Source of the DNA: Stercoripulliclostridium_A sp963642145
GTDB taxonomy: Bacteria; Bacillota; Clostridia; Christensenellales; DTU072
DNA: 64,000 nt
Direction of reading: 5' to 3'
Assembly (NCBI GenBank): GCA_963642145.1
Contig: CAVIFU010000002.1
Location: forward strand, 1-64,000
A program made the position numbers and the translations under genes. The notes below the pieces were generated by a model. The model did no database searches, was not told the DNA's origin, and was given only the letters and a program-made list of their open reading frames with translations. Shown piece by piece: positions 51,741 through 61,186 of this stretch; within the stretch, counting starts at the first letter, position 1; every line of letters begins with the position of its first letter.

Positions 51741-54362
51741 ATGACTAAGATTCTTTTACTCGACAGCAATAGTTTGGTGAACAGAGCTTTCTACGCTCTG
51801 CCACCGTTAGAAAACAAAAAAGGCGTGTTTACCAACGCGATTTTCGGATATTTGTCGATGCTTTCAAGGCTTATTACGGATGTAAACCCTACCCACATAG
51901 GAGCTGTCTTTGATTTGAAAGCACCGACGTTCCGTCATAAAAAATATGCCGAATACAAAGGTAAGCGCAAGCCGATGCCCGAAGAACTTGCTTGTCAGAT
52001 TCCCATCCTTAAAGAGCTCATAGCCGAGATGGGTATAAAAATTTTAACACTCGAAGGGTACGAAGCCGACGATATTATAGGAACAATCGCCAAGCGATTC
52101 GATTACGAAACGGTTATAGTAAGCGGAGATCGTGACGTATTGCAACTCGTAGATGGAAACACCGTTGTGTATAACACCAAGCGAGGAGTTACGGACATCA
52201 AAGAATATACTACGGAAACATTAAAAGATGAAGGTTTTACGCCGCGCAAGGTAATAGAATACAAAGCGCTTGCCGGAGATACATCCGATAACATTCCGGG
52301 ATGCCCGGGCGTAGGAGAAAAAACGGCGATAGGACTTCTCAACGAATACGGCGACGTAGATGGCATATATGCCTCCATAAACGATATCAAAGGCAAGCTC
52401 GGAGAAAGACTCAAAGAGAACAAAGATCTTGTATATCTTTCACGAGAGCTTGCTACGATAGATACCTGCGTGCCGATAGAATGTGAACTCAGCGACATCG
52501 AATTCAAAAAAGAAAATATAAGCGATAAGTTCATCGCGCACCTTAACGAACTCGAGTGCTTCAAACTTGTGCCGAGATTTAATTTCGGAGGCAACAAAGT
52601 GCCGCAAAAGGCGGAATCGAGCGTAAGCATAGTCGCCGATTTAGGGGCGACTCCGGTTAAGCCTCTCGGCGAAGAGAGCTTGCCTTTTGCAGAAGAAAAA
52701 AAGAGTCCCGAGCGCATTTATATTAAAGACAAAGATCAACTTCACGACATTCTTAATTGTGCCCATGCGAACTTTTCGATTTCTGTCGGTAAAGACGTTG
52801 CTTTTGCATTTGACGAGAATACAGAGTATGTAGTTAAGTGTGCGGAAACGTTAATAGACGACGGTATGAATTTCGAAGAGGCTATATGTTGCTTCCGCGA
52901 TATACTCTGTTCTCCCGTGCACAAAGTGTTTTTTGACGTTAAAGACAAGTTGCACTTGTTCAAAAACTATGACATTACGGTTTCGGAGCCATGGGACGAT
53001 GTGCTGTTGAAGTCATATCTATCAAATTCAAACTACACGTACAAATCGGAAGCCGAATTTATGAGCGCTAACGGCTATCCTGAGGACGGCGTTGCCGGTA
53101 TATTCGACATTGACGTAAAGCTCAACGCGCAACTCAAAGAAAAAGATCTGCTACACTTGTATAACGACATAGAATTGCCGCTTGTCAAAATACTTTTTGA
53201 TATGGAAAATAGCGGATTCTCGATAGATATAGCGGTGCTGGACTCATTAAGCGAGAAATACACGGAAGAAATCAGAACTTTGACGGAAGAAATCTATCAA
53301 GTAGCCGGAGAGAAATTCAACATCAATTCTGTTCGTCAGCTCGGGGATGTTCTGTTTGAGAAACTATCGTTGCCACACGGAAAAAAGACAAAGACAGGGT
53401 ATAGCGTAGCCGCTGAGATATTGGAAGAGATAGACCATCCGATCATTTCGTTAATTTTGAGATACAGACAAATAAAGAAGTTGCTTTCTACTTATATCGA
53501 AGGTATGCGCGACGTGATAAACAAGAACACCGGCAAGGTGCACACGATATTTAAGCAATGTTTGACAAGCACCGGACGGCTCTCATCAACAGAACCCAAT
53601 CTGCAAAACATTCCCGTCAGAACGGAAGAGGGCAGGGAGATCAGGCGCATGTTTGTGCCGAGCGCCGGCAATATATTGGTTACGGCGGACTACTCGCAAA
53701 TCGAGCTCAGGTTGCTTGCGCATTTTAGCGGCGATCCCGTTTTGACGGAGGCTTACAACACGGGGAAGGATATTCATGCGATAACCGCATCCAAAATTTA
53801 CGACGTACCGCTATCGCTTGTCACCAAAGAGATGAGACGTAGGGCAAAAGCCGTCAATTTCGGAATAATTTACGGGATTAGCGCATTTGGTTTGGCGCGT
53901 AATACCGGCATTAGTCCCGGAGAAGCCAAAGTATTCGTAGCTAAGTATTTCGAAACTTATCCTTCAGTAAAAGCATATATGGACGCCAATGTCGCCTATG
54001 CGAAGGAACACGGCTATATCAGGACGCTCGAAGGAAGGATACGATATTTCCCGGAATTCAATTCGCCCAACAAAAATATACGCAATTTCGGCGAACGCGC
54101 GTCAATGAATATGCCGCTACAAGGTTCGGCGTCGGATATAATAAAAATAGCGATGATCAGAGTGTATAACGCACTGAACGCCGGCGGTTACAAGGCAAAA
54201 ATAATTCTCCAAGTGCACGACGAACTCGTTATCGATTGCCCTATGGAGGAAGCGGACGAGGTTAAGAAATTGTTGGTCGACAATATGGAATCTGCCGTAA
54301 GACTTAACATTCCGCTGATCGCAGACGGAAAATCAGGCAAGAACTGGTACATGGTGGAATAA
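51741..54362 (+). CDS. polA: DNA polymerase I
   Basis: The 873-residue protein has the 5'-3' exonuclease domain (about 1-290; YEADDIIGTIA and GDRDVLQLV, then GCPGVGEKTA), a 3'-5' exonuclease-like domain (about 310-470) and the polymerase domain with TADYSQIELRLLAHFSGD near 650, RRRAKAVNFGIIYGISAFGLA near 700 and QVHDELVID near 825. The DxE motif expected early in the proofreading domain is not visible (ISVGKDVAF), so that domain looks inactive as in several Bacillota. It fills Okazaki gaps and repairs DNA. It overlaps coaE by one base. Confidence 0.97.
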   Translation: MTKILLLDSNSLVNRAFYALPPLENKKGVFTNAIFGYLSMLSRLITDVNPTHIGAVFDLKAPTFRHKKYAEYKGKRKPMPEELACQIPILKELIAEMGIKILTLEGYEADDIIGTIAKRFDYETVIVSGDRDVLQLVDGNTVVYNTKRGVTDIKEYTTETLKDEGFTPRKVIEYKALAGDTSDNIPGCPGVGEKTAIGLLNEYGDVDGIYASINDIKGKLGERLKENKDLVYLSRELATIDTCVPIECELSDIEFKKENISDKFIAHLNELECFKLVPRFNFGGNKVPQKAESSVSIVADLGATPVKPLGEESLPFAEEKKSPERIYIKDKDQLHDILNCAHANFSISVGKDVAFAFDENTEYVVKCAETLIDDGMNFEEAICCFRDILCSPVHKVFFDVKDKLHLFKNYDITVSEPWDDVLLKSYLSNSNYTYKSEAEFMSANGYPEDGVAGIFDIDVKLNAQLKEKDLLHLYNDIELPLVKILFDMENSGFSIDIAVLDSLSEKYTEEIRTLTEEIYQVAGEKFNINSVRQLGDVLFEKLSLPHGKKTKTGYSVAAEILEEIDHPIISLILRYRQIKKLLSTYIEGMRDVINKNTGKVHTIFKQCLTSTGRLSSTEPNLQNIPVRTEEGREIRRMFVPSAGNILVTADYSQIELRLLAHFSGDPVLTEAYNTGKDIHAITASKIYDVPLSLVTKEMRRRAKAVNFGIIYGISAFGLARNTGISPGEAKVFVAKYFETYPSVKAYMDANVAYAKEHGYIRTLEGRIRYFPEFNSPNKNIRNFGERASMNMPLQGSASDIIKIAMIRVYNALNAGGYKAKIILQVHDELVIDCPMEEADEVKKLLVDNMESAVRLNIPLIADGKSGKNWYMVE

Positions 54363-54925
54363 TGTTTATAGTAATAGCCGGCGGCATTGGATCCGGGAAA
54401 AGCGCGGTTTCGGATATAATAGAATCCGAAGGATATGTCGTTATCAGAGCAGACGATATAAACAGAGAACTTCTACTTAACGGCGAGTATCTGCGTAGGC
54501 TTATAAACAAGTTCCCGGAAGCATTCGAAAACGGCGTCCTTGACAGGCGCAAATTGCGCAACATTATTTTTGAATCTGAACCGCGGCGTGCCGAACTTAA
54601 CGCAATGGCGCATCCCATAATCCTTCGCGAACTCAAAAGCAGGGCAAGCCGTTATCCGCTTGCGTTTGCGGAAATTCCTCTTGCAGGGGAAAGTTTGGAC
54701 GAAAGTTATTACGACATGTTATGCGTTGTGACGGCGCCTGTAGACGTCAGAATTAAGCGAATCATAGCGCGCGACGGCGTCACGGAAGAAGAAGCGGCAG
54801 CCGCAATATCGGCGCAGAGCGCGGAGGCATTGCTTACCGAACGCGCCGATTATATCATAGAAAACGATGGCAGTTTAGCTGAATTATCGCAGAAAGTAAA
54901 AGAATTTATCAAGTATGTTCGATAG
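54362..54925 (+). CDS. coaE: Dephospho-CoA kinase
   Basis: Last step of coenzyme A synthesis. The 187-residue protein has the P-loop AGGIGSGKSAVSDI near residue 6, VIRADDINRELL near 30 and the lid-region IKRIIARDGVTEEEAAAAI near 138. polA-coaE is a typical Bacillota pairing (fpg, often between them, is absent). It overlaps dinB by 11 bases. Confidence 0.93.
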   Translation: MFIVIAGGIGSGKSAVSDIIESEGYVVIRADDINRELLLNGEYLRRLINKFPEAFENGVLDRRKLRNIIFESEPRRAELNAMAHPIILRELKSRASRYPLAFAEIPLAGESLDESYYDMLCVVTAPVDVRIKRIIARDGVTEEEAAAAISAQSAEALLTERADYIIENDGSLAELSQKVKEFIKYVR

Positions 54926-56183
54926 AGTGATATTGCATTGCGATCTGAATAATTTCTATGCATCGGTTGAAGCGTTGCTGAATCCCGAATTAAAAGGCAA
55001 GGCGATTGCCGTTTGTGGAGATCCGACAAGACGACACGGAATTGTGTTAGCCAAGTCGGAACTTGCAAAAAAAGCCGGAGTCCGTACGGGTGAAGCGATA
55101 TGGGAAGCTAAGCAAAAATGCCCGGAACTTATAATTGTTCCTCCTACTTTTGCCGAATATGTTAAGTATTCGAGGATGGTAAGGGAAATATATACGGAAT
55201 TCAGCTCAGAGGTAGAAAGCTTTGGTTTGGATGAATGCTGGGTCGATGTTACGGGATGTGTTAAACTTTTCGGAACCGGACCCGAGATAGCGGAGAAGAT
55301 AAGAACAGAGGTTAAACGTCGCACGGGAGGATTGACCGTATCCATAGGGGTATCGTTTACGAAAGTGTTTGCAAAACTCGGGAGCGATCTCAAAAAACCT
55401 GACGCAATAACCGTAATCAGCCCGGAAAACTATCGTACGATAGCTTGGAATTTAGACGCGTCCGATATGATATATGTCGGTCGCAGTACGCGCGCAAAAC
55501 TCGCCAAACTGAATATAAACACAATAGGGGACATAGCTCGCGCGGATAAAAATTTAATAGTCAAAACATTCGGCAAGGTTGGCGAAAAGTTATACGAAAA
55601 TGCGTGCGGAACGGACGAAGAGCCCGTCAAATCATATACCGAAAAACACGTACCCGAAAGCGTAGGCAACGGTACAACCACAGCCGTGGACATTACCGAC
55701 GTAAACGAGGCGTCTGCCGTTATATACGCGTTATGCGAGATGATAGCGTTCAGATTGCGCACATATGACGCTGTCGCGGAGGGAGTCGGCGTTTATTTGA
55801 GGGATGTTGAGTTAAAGCACGCATCCAAGCAATGTAAATTGCCTTATCCAACCAATTCTGCGGACATAATAGCTAAAAGCGCAATAGACTTAACAAAATC
55901 CTTATACGATTTCAAAAAGTTACCGCATTTAAGGACTATAACGGTAAACGTATTCAAGCTTTCACCGTCAAACGAAGCAATGCAAAGCAGTATGTTTGAA
56001 GTCGACACAAAAAAGGACGACGCTTTGGGTAAAGCGATAGATAATTTGCGCTCGAAGTACGGCTATAACGTACTGAAAAGAGCCGTCAACCTCGGTTCGC
56101 TGTTTAATTGCGATTCAAAAGAAGCCGACGACGAGTTCCTGCCGTTCGATAAGAATATGAAAAATATTTCCGACGACGATTAA
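54915..56183 (+). CDS. dinB: Y-family DNA polymerase IV
   Basis: Translesion polymerase. The 422-residue protein has the Y-family N-terminal motif HCDLNNFYASVEALLNP at residues 8-24, the catalytic acids in FGLDECWVDVTGCVKLFG near 103, SIGVSFTKVFAKLGSDLKKPD near 140, HhH motifs near 185 and the little-finger domain to about 380. The C-terminus is acidic and lacks an obvious beta-clamp QxxLF-type peptide. It is part of the polA-coaE transcription unit. Confidence 0.94.
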   Translation: MFDRVILHCDLNNFYASVEALLNPELKGKAIAVCGDPTRRHGIVLAKSELAKKAGVRTGEAIWEAKQKCPELIIVPPTFAEYVKYSRMVREIYTEFSSEVESFGLDECWVDVTGCVKLFGTGPEIAEKIRTEVKRRTGGLTVSIGVSFTKVFAKLGSDLKKPDAITVISPENYRTIAWNLDASDMIYVGRSTRAKLAKLNINTIGDIARADKNLIVKTFGKVGEKLYENACGTDEEPVKSYTEKHVPESVGNGTTTAVDITDVNEASAVIYALCEMIAFRLRTYDAVAEGVGVYLRDVELKHASKQCKLPYPTNSADIIAKSAIDLTKSLYDFKKLPHLRTITVNVFKLSPSNEAMQSSMFEVDTKKDDALGKAIDNLRSKYGYNVLKRAVNLGSLFNCDSKEADDEFLPFDKNMKNISDDD

Positions 56184-56200
56184 TTATAAACACTGTTTGA

Positions 56201-56227
56201 CAAGAGCGACGCATGGCGTCGCTCTTG
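56201..56227. terminator. Hairpin between convergent dinB and degV genes
   Basis: An 11-bp perfect stem CAAGAGCGACG/CGTCGCTCTTG with a CATGG loop. No T-run follows on either strand, but the position between convergent genes suggests a bidirectional 3'-end structure. Confidence 0.55.
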
Positions 56228-56236
56228 CAATATAGG

Positions 56237-57127
56237 TTACTCTTTAATCGGAGCCGGTCTGTCACCGCCTACGAAACAGAAACCTATCGTTCCGGGACCG
56301 CAGTGAGTTCCGATTACCGGTCCTACGTCAAATTGCCATACATCGGCGTTCGGAAGAGAGGCTTTGATACGCGTTTCGGCGCGCAGTGCGTCCTCGCGGC
56401 AGTTTGCGTTCATGATAACGATAGGGTAGTTTACATCGACTTGCGCCACCAATTCATTTACGATGGTGAGGATTGCTTTGTTCTTGCCGGGAACCGTTGT
56501 GAAGGGGTTGAGCGTGCCTTCTGTGGTAAGCTTGATTACGGGCTTCAATTTTAGCATGGTGCCCAACAGAGCCTTGACGGCAGTGAGTCTACCGCCGCGC
56601 TTCAAGTATTGCAGATCATCCGCAACGAAGAAAGCGTTTATGTGTTCAACAAGCACGTCGAGCATTTCCGTAGTTTCAGCTACGGATTTGCCTGACTTGA
56701 TGCTTTCATATGCGGCAACGACGGCGATACCGGTTGCCATACTTATGCCTTTTGTGTCGTAGCGCGTGAACTTAACGTCGGGGTACTTCGGCTTTAATGT
56801 TTTGAGAGCCATTTCCAGATTGTTAAACGTGCCGCTCATTTTGCTACCGAAACTTACGTAGAATATTTCATCTCCTTTTTTGAAAGCGGGCTCAAATATA
56901 TCGATGTATTCCTGCTCGTTTAGCGCGGAGGTGGTAGGCATATTGCCTGCATTTACTTTTGCAAAGAAATCATCGGATATTTCCGGGGTAATCAGTTCCG
57001 AACCTTTGGTCTCGCCACAAATTGTATACGGCATTTTGATATAGCCCACGGACTCGGAAGTCAATCCGAGCTCCTTCGCTTTGAATAAATTCATCTCGCT
57101 GTCTGCGTCGTAAAAAAATTGTATCAT
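56237..57127 (-). CDS. DegV-family fatty-acid-binding protein
   Basis: A 296-residue DegV (FakB-like) protein: MIQFFYDADSEMNL start, TTSALNEQEYIDIF near 60, the fatty acid-binding FYVSFGSKMSGTFNNLEMA near 90 and the C-terminal GPVIGTHCGPGTIGF. FakB-type proteins carry fatty acids to FakA kinase; FakA is not in the window. GGAG lies before the ATG at 57127, only eight bases downstream of the helicase stop, so it is expressed with the helicase gene. Confidence 0.92.
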   Translation of the reverse strand: MIQFFYDADSEMNLFKAKELGLTSESVGYIKMPYTICGETKGSELITPEISDDFFAKVNAGNMPTTSALNEQEYIDIFEPAFKKGDEIFYVSFGSKMSGTFNNLEMALKTLKPKYPDVKFTRYDTKGISMATGIAVVAAYESIKSGKSVAETTEMLDVLVEHINAFFVADDLQYLKRGGRLTAVKALLGTMLKLKPVIKLTTEGTLNPFTTVPGKNKAILTIVNELVAQVDVNYPIVIMNANCREDALRAETRIKASLPNADVWQFDVGPVIGTHCGPGTIGFCFVGGDRPAPIKE

Positions 57128-57135
57128 GTTGTCTC

Positions 57136-60100
57136 CTATATGTTGAATTGTTTTTTCTCGCGGAGCACTGATTTTCTGCGTTCTATTTCCGCCACGAGTT
57201 CGGAGAGAACCTTTTCGCGGGAAAGCCACCAATCGCGTGACCATACCCTTACTATATCCCAACCCTTACTTTCTAAGAATTTGAATCTGTAAACATCTCT
57301 TTCGAGTACGCTTGTGCTGGAGTGGTAAGCTCTGTAATCGCACTCTATGCCCAGCACGTATTCTTTTAATTCGGGATCGAATATTCCGAGCGAGAGTTTA
57401 TAATCGGTGTTGCCTAAATTGATATCCACGCTGTATCCGAGTTTTTCGAGTTGCTCTTTAATCTGGATTTCATATGCACCTATGGGATCGATGATTTCTT
57501 GCGTGCGATGTAAGGATGCAAGTATGTTTTTGGCCTCTTGCGGCTTGCCATCGGATACCGCTCTTGCATATTGCAGGTATTTTTTCAGAAGTTTCGGTCC
57601 GTTGTTTTTGGTCGTTTCCGCACGATCGAGCTCCTCCGGCTCGATACTTGTTACGACATAGACCTTGCTCTTTGCACGCGTGATGGCGACGTTCAAGCGA
57701 TTCTCGCCGCCTTCTACGGAGAGAGAACCGAATTGAGCGACTACTTTGTCATAGTCGTTGCGTGCGTAACCTACGCTGAATATGATGATGTCGCGCTCTT
57801 CGCCCTGTACGTTCTCGAGATTTTTGACAAACAAACCGGCGTTTTCACCGTCAATCATTCTGTTACGCTCCGCAAATAATTGCTTGCGGAAAGAGGGCGA
57901 TTTATCCGCCTCGGCGTCAAGCAGGTCCTCGATGTATTCTTTTTGCTCCATGTTGAACGTAACTATGCCGATAGTTTCGTCATTGGTGCGTTTTGCGAAT
58001 ATGTTTTTAACAAGTTTGACGACGGCAACCGCTTCTTCATGGTTGTGACGATTTTGCCAACTGCCTTTGACTTTTATTCGTTCGATAGGCGGTGTGTCGG
58101 TATCTTTGGTTATGTTGGGTGCGATTTGCAGTTTGTTTTCGTAGAAGCTTGCGTTAGAAAAGTCAATCAGCTCTGCGTAACGGCTGCGATAGTGGTACGA
58201 CAGGTGCACGGGGTAATATCTTGCCGTGGCAAGATCCAATAGGCTTTCAACTTCAAGAGCGGCTTGAGTAGACAGGTCAAAATTCGGATCGGAATAATAA
58301 TCGCCGAAATATTTTTTGACAAAACCTGCCGTGGGGCGTAGCTGTTTATTGTCGCCGGCAACAACCACTTTGCTTCCGCGATATATGGAAGGCAAAGCGT
58401 TTTCTATAAAGATTTGCGACGCTTCGTCAAAGACAACCAAGTCGAATAAGTCTTTTTTGAGTGGCAAAATAGTGCTTACGACTTCCGGCGAAAGTAGCCA
58501 GCAGGGGAAAAGCCTCAGCAAAAAATCGTCAAAATAATCGAACATTTTGCGAATAGGGCGCAATCCGCGTTGTTTTTGTATTTCGTACAGGAAGTCTTTG
58601 TTGTGTTCAGCCGTCTTGAAGTATTCGCGATAATCGTTACTGAATCCGGACATGGCAAGCTTTTCCGAAAGCTTTCTTTGATCGGCTTTTAGCTTCAGTA
58701 TTCTGTTACGCAGATCGTCGAATGTTACCGTTTTTGAGAGGTAAGGCTCGATATATCTGTCCATTGCGATAATCTCATGGTATATGCGTATCGGCATTAT
58801 TTTAGAGATTACTTCTTGCATGGATTCGAGATCGTGCTCGGAATTATCGTACGCAAAATCGAGGAGTAGGCGAACGCCGGGACTTAACGACTTCAGCGCG
58901 TCGTTCATATCCCTGATCTTGACGTAGTTGTCGAGTGCGTTTTCCAGTTGCTTCAAATAGACGGCGTTTCCGTTTATGAGTCCGCTGACAGCCAATGCAT
59001 AGCCTTCGTTGTCCAATACTTTTTCGAGGCTGCGGAATTCTTCGGAGAAGTCATCGAGAGCTTGTTTGGCTACGTTCAAATCTATTTTAACGTTCTCGTA
59101 GTACTCGTTGTATTTTGACTTAACGAACGGATAAATCGGCCACAAAATGGGGAAAGCCGAGGCTTTGAGCCATCCGGAAAGTGCGGGATGCTCGCAATCC
59201 GTAACGATACGAGCTACACGTCTGACGCTTTTGCGATCGGAAGCGTTGCGCTCGAAATAGAACGTTGCAAGATACCTGCTATGCGGATATTTGGATGAGT
59301 CAAACGGCAGTAAACCGGAAGCAAGCGTTTTTGATATCAGGGCGCGCGCTTCTTTGAGTTTGTGCATATCGATATCCGGCAAAACGTGTTCTACCATGCG
59401 ATTGTCATTGATAAGTTCTCTACGTCCGAGATAAAATTTAGCAAGGTTTTTATCTCCTATCAAACGGAGATTCTCGCTAAGTTCTGCGTAATTAGTGCGA
59501 ATAATCGCCGTTTTCAGCATCTTGTTATACAACACATAGTCCTTACTGTCTTTGCCGATGTTGTAACTTCCGGCATACATTTCCTGCAAAGTAATGCCGA
59601 ACTCGGTAGGCGTGAACAAAGTATTGCTGATATCGCTCAGAATGGATATTTCGTGGTTGATGTTGGTCTCTGTTTGCTTATAAGTAGCATGCTCGTCCGC
59701 ATAACTTGAAGACATCGTAATCGCATGCATCGTGCGTATACGCTCGAAGAACGCTATTTTATCTTTTTCGGGGTCGGGAATTAACACTGCTTTTGCGTTA
59801 AGCTTGCCGAGTCTTGAGAATACGACATCGAGGGCCGCGCGCTTTTGGCTGACCACGAGTACACGTTTATGCTTGCACAATGCGTCCGATATGATATTTA
59901 CGATCGTTTGCGATTTACCTGTTCCGGGGGGACCGTAAATTACGATATTGTTTTGCTTGTTTATCTCAGCCAAAGCGTTTTCTTGGGCGAAGTCAAGATC
60001 GTTGATAGGGTAGTAAGACGGCGTTTCCGAGCCTTTTACGCGTTTGGCTTTGCGCATCGAGCGCGAGTCCTTTTTTGTGGAGGCGGGAGACAAGAGTGCG

Positions 60101-60981
60101 TCTATGGACGGCGTTGTCAAATTGTCTTTTTCGAGGGCGAGATAGTCGTTGTATATCGCGTTTGCCAGCGGAAATTTGCCGATAACGGCATAATTGCGCA
60201 CTTCCACGCCATCGAGAGGCATACCGTAAGAATCGAACGTGGACAGACTTTTGCGTTTCGGAACGCGCAGTTTGAATCCGTTCGCATTCAAATAATCGAC
60301 GACTTCATAGGCGTTTTTGAAGGTGTCGTCGGATTGGGGGTCAAATTCTTGGATTATCTTATCGACTGAGATATTGTGTTCTTTTGCATACGCGAGCACA
60401 AGCGCCTTGTTTAGCATTACCGGTTGGTTCGGCGTTAACGTCAATTCCGCATCATCCTTTTCGATGTTGATGTGGGCAGGGAAGAGAAGTAGCGGCGCTT
60501 TAAGTTGGATATCCTTTGAAAGATACCCGACTACAAACGGGTAGCCGATATATAAGTCATAGAGTCCGGTTTCTTTTTCGGTTTCCTCGACTTCGCGTTT
60601 CAGATATTTCAATGCGCCGATTTGAGCGGAAGCAATAGACCCCACGCTCTTTTTTTGAGGTTGCTTTTTGACGGTAACGACTTCTTCGGTATCCGTTGCA
60701 AGCGTTTCGTTTACGGCGGTAAGACGCTCGATCTCTGCATTCGCTTCATCGATTTTTGTAGCCTGTTTTACCAATTTTGCGATGACCTTATCGTTTATCA
60801 AAGAAAAACTGCGACGTCTGTGCCACAAAAAATCCGTGAAGTCATCGGTATCGGAGCGGTTTTCCATTATGGCACCGATATCGTAATTGTATTTTTTGAC
60901 TATGCCTTTAAGAAATAAACTGCGATTATTTCCGCTTATCTGAATAAATCTCTCTTTGTATTTTCCGTAAATAGGGTTCAT
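57136..60981 (-). CDS. DUF4011-type SF1 helicase with C-terminal restriction endonuclease-like domain
   Basis: A 1281-residue protein. An N-terminal DUF4011-like region (about 1-180; NRSLFLKGI, DLYIGYPFVVGYL, KAPLLLFPA) is followed by an SF1 ATPase core with Walker A GPPGTGKSQT at 350-359, Walker B LVVFDEASQIF near 850, LSYHYRSRYAELIDFSN near 930, VQGEERDIIIFSVGYARND near 1060 and NVAITRAKSKVYVVTS near 1100. The last about 110 residues form a PD-(D/E)XK-like domain of the MTES_1575 type (GIECDYRAYHSST, then GWDIVRVWSRDWW). Similar helicase-nuclease fusions occur in defence loci, but no partner defence gene is adjacent. It starts after GGAG with its own strong promoter (61036-61008), and a DegV gene follows it. 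Confidence 0.88.
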   Translation of the reverse strand: MNPIYGKYKERFIQISGNNRSLFLKGIVKKYNYDIGAIMENRSDTDDFTDFLWHRRRSFSLINDKVIAKLVKQATKIDEANAEIERLTAVNETLATDTEEVVTVKKQPQKKSVGSIASAQIGALKYLKREVEETEKETGLYDLYIGYPFVVGYLSKDIQLKAPLLLFPAHINIEKDDAELTLTPNQPVMLNKALVLAYAKEHNISVDKIIQEFDPQSDDTFKNAYEVVDYLNANGFKLRVPKRKSLSTFDSYGMPLDGVEVRNYAVIGKFPLANAIYNDYLALEKDNLTTPSIDALLSPASTKKDSRSMRKAKRVKGSETPSYYPINDLDFAQENALAEINKQNNIVIYGPPGTGKSQTIVNIISDALCKHKRVLVVSQKRAALDVVFSRLGKLNAKAVLIPDPEKDKIAFFERIRTMHAITMSSSYADEHATYKQTETNINHEISILSDISNTLFTPTEFGITLQEMYAGSYNIGKDSKDYVLYNKMLKTAIIRTNYAELSENLRLIGDKNLAKFYLGRRELINDNRMVEHVLPDIDMHKLKEARALISKTLASGLLPFDSSKYPHSRYLATFYFERNASDRKSVRRVARIVTDCEHPALSGWLKASAFPILWPIYPFVKSKYNEYYENVKIDLNVAKQALDDFSEEFRSLEKVLDNEGYALAVSGLINGNAVYLKQLENALDNYVKIRDMNDALKSLSPGVRLLLDFAYDNSEHDLESMQEVISKIMPIRIYHEIIAMDRYIEPYLSKTVTFDDLRNRILKLKADQRKLSEKLAMSGFSNDYREYFKTAEHNKDFLYEIQKQRGLRPIRKMFDYFDDFLLRLFPCWLLSPEVVSTILPLKKDLFDLVVFDEASQIFIENALPSIYRGSKVVVAGDNKQLRPTAGFVKKYFGDYYSDPNFDLSTQAALEVESLLDLATARYYPVHLSYHYRSRYAELIDFSNASFYENKLQIAPNITKDTDTPPIERIKVKGSWQNRHNHEEAVAVVKLVKNIFAKRTNDETIGIVTFNMEQKEYIEDLLDAEADKSPSFRKQLFAERNRMIDGENAGLFVKNLENVQGEERDIIIFSVGYARNDYDKVVAQFGSLSVEGGENRLNVAITRAKSKVYVVTSIEPEELDRAETTKNNGPKLLKKYLQYARAVSDGKPQEAKNILASLHRTQEIIDPIGAYEIQIKEQLEKLGYSVDINLGNTDYKLSLGIFDPELKEYVLGIECDYRAYHSSTSVLERDVYRFKFLESKGWDIVRVWSRDWWLSREKVLSELVAEIERRKSVLREKKQFNI

Positions 60982-61007
60982 ACGGGCTCCTCGATTCGAT
61001 TTTCTAT

Positions 61008-61036
61008 ATTATAACACGCGCGCGTTTGTTTGTAAA
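61008..61036 (-). promoter_or_regulatory. Promoter of the helicase-degV unit
   Basis: On the minus strand, TTTACA (61036-61031), 17-base spacer, TATAAT (61013-61008) with TGT before it (extended -10). Confidence 0.85.
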
Positions 61037-61135
61037 TTAGAAATATATCTACCGACTAAGTTTTACCGTTCTTGCAAGTGTATAGTCATTGTCGGATAAA
61101 AATAAAAAAATAATTGATAAATGTACGTTTTTCGT

Positions 61136-61164
61136 TTCGGAATTTTGGAAAAATGTGGTATAAT
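61136..61164 (+). promoter_or_regulatory. Extended -10 promoter of thyA
   Basis: TGG-TATAAT (61156-61164) with a weak -35 TTCGGA (61136-61141) 17 bases upstream. It is divergent from the helicase promoter within the 205-base gap; no other feature is recognised between them. Confidence 0.65.
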
Positions 61165-61186
61165 AATAAAAATTGTTGAGGTAGAC

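Noticed and set aside
57880..60918. Several open frames on the plus strand opposite the helicase
   Set aside because: They lack Shine-Dalgarno sites and recognisable motifs and are shadows of the minus-strand gene.
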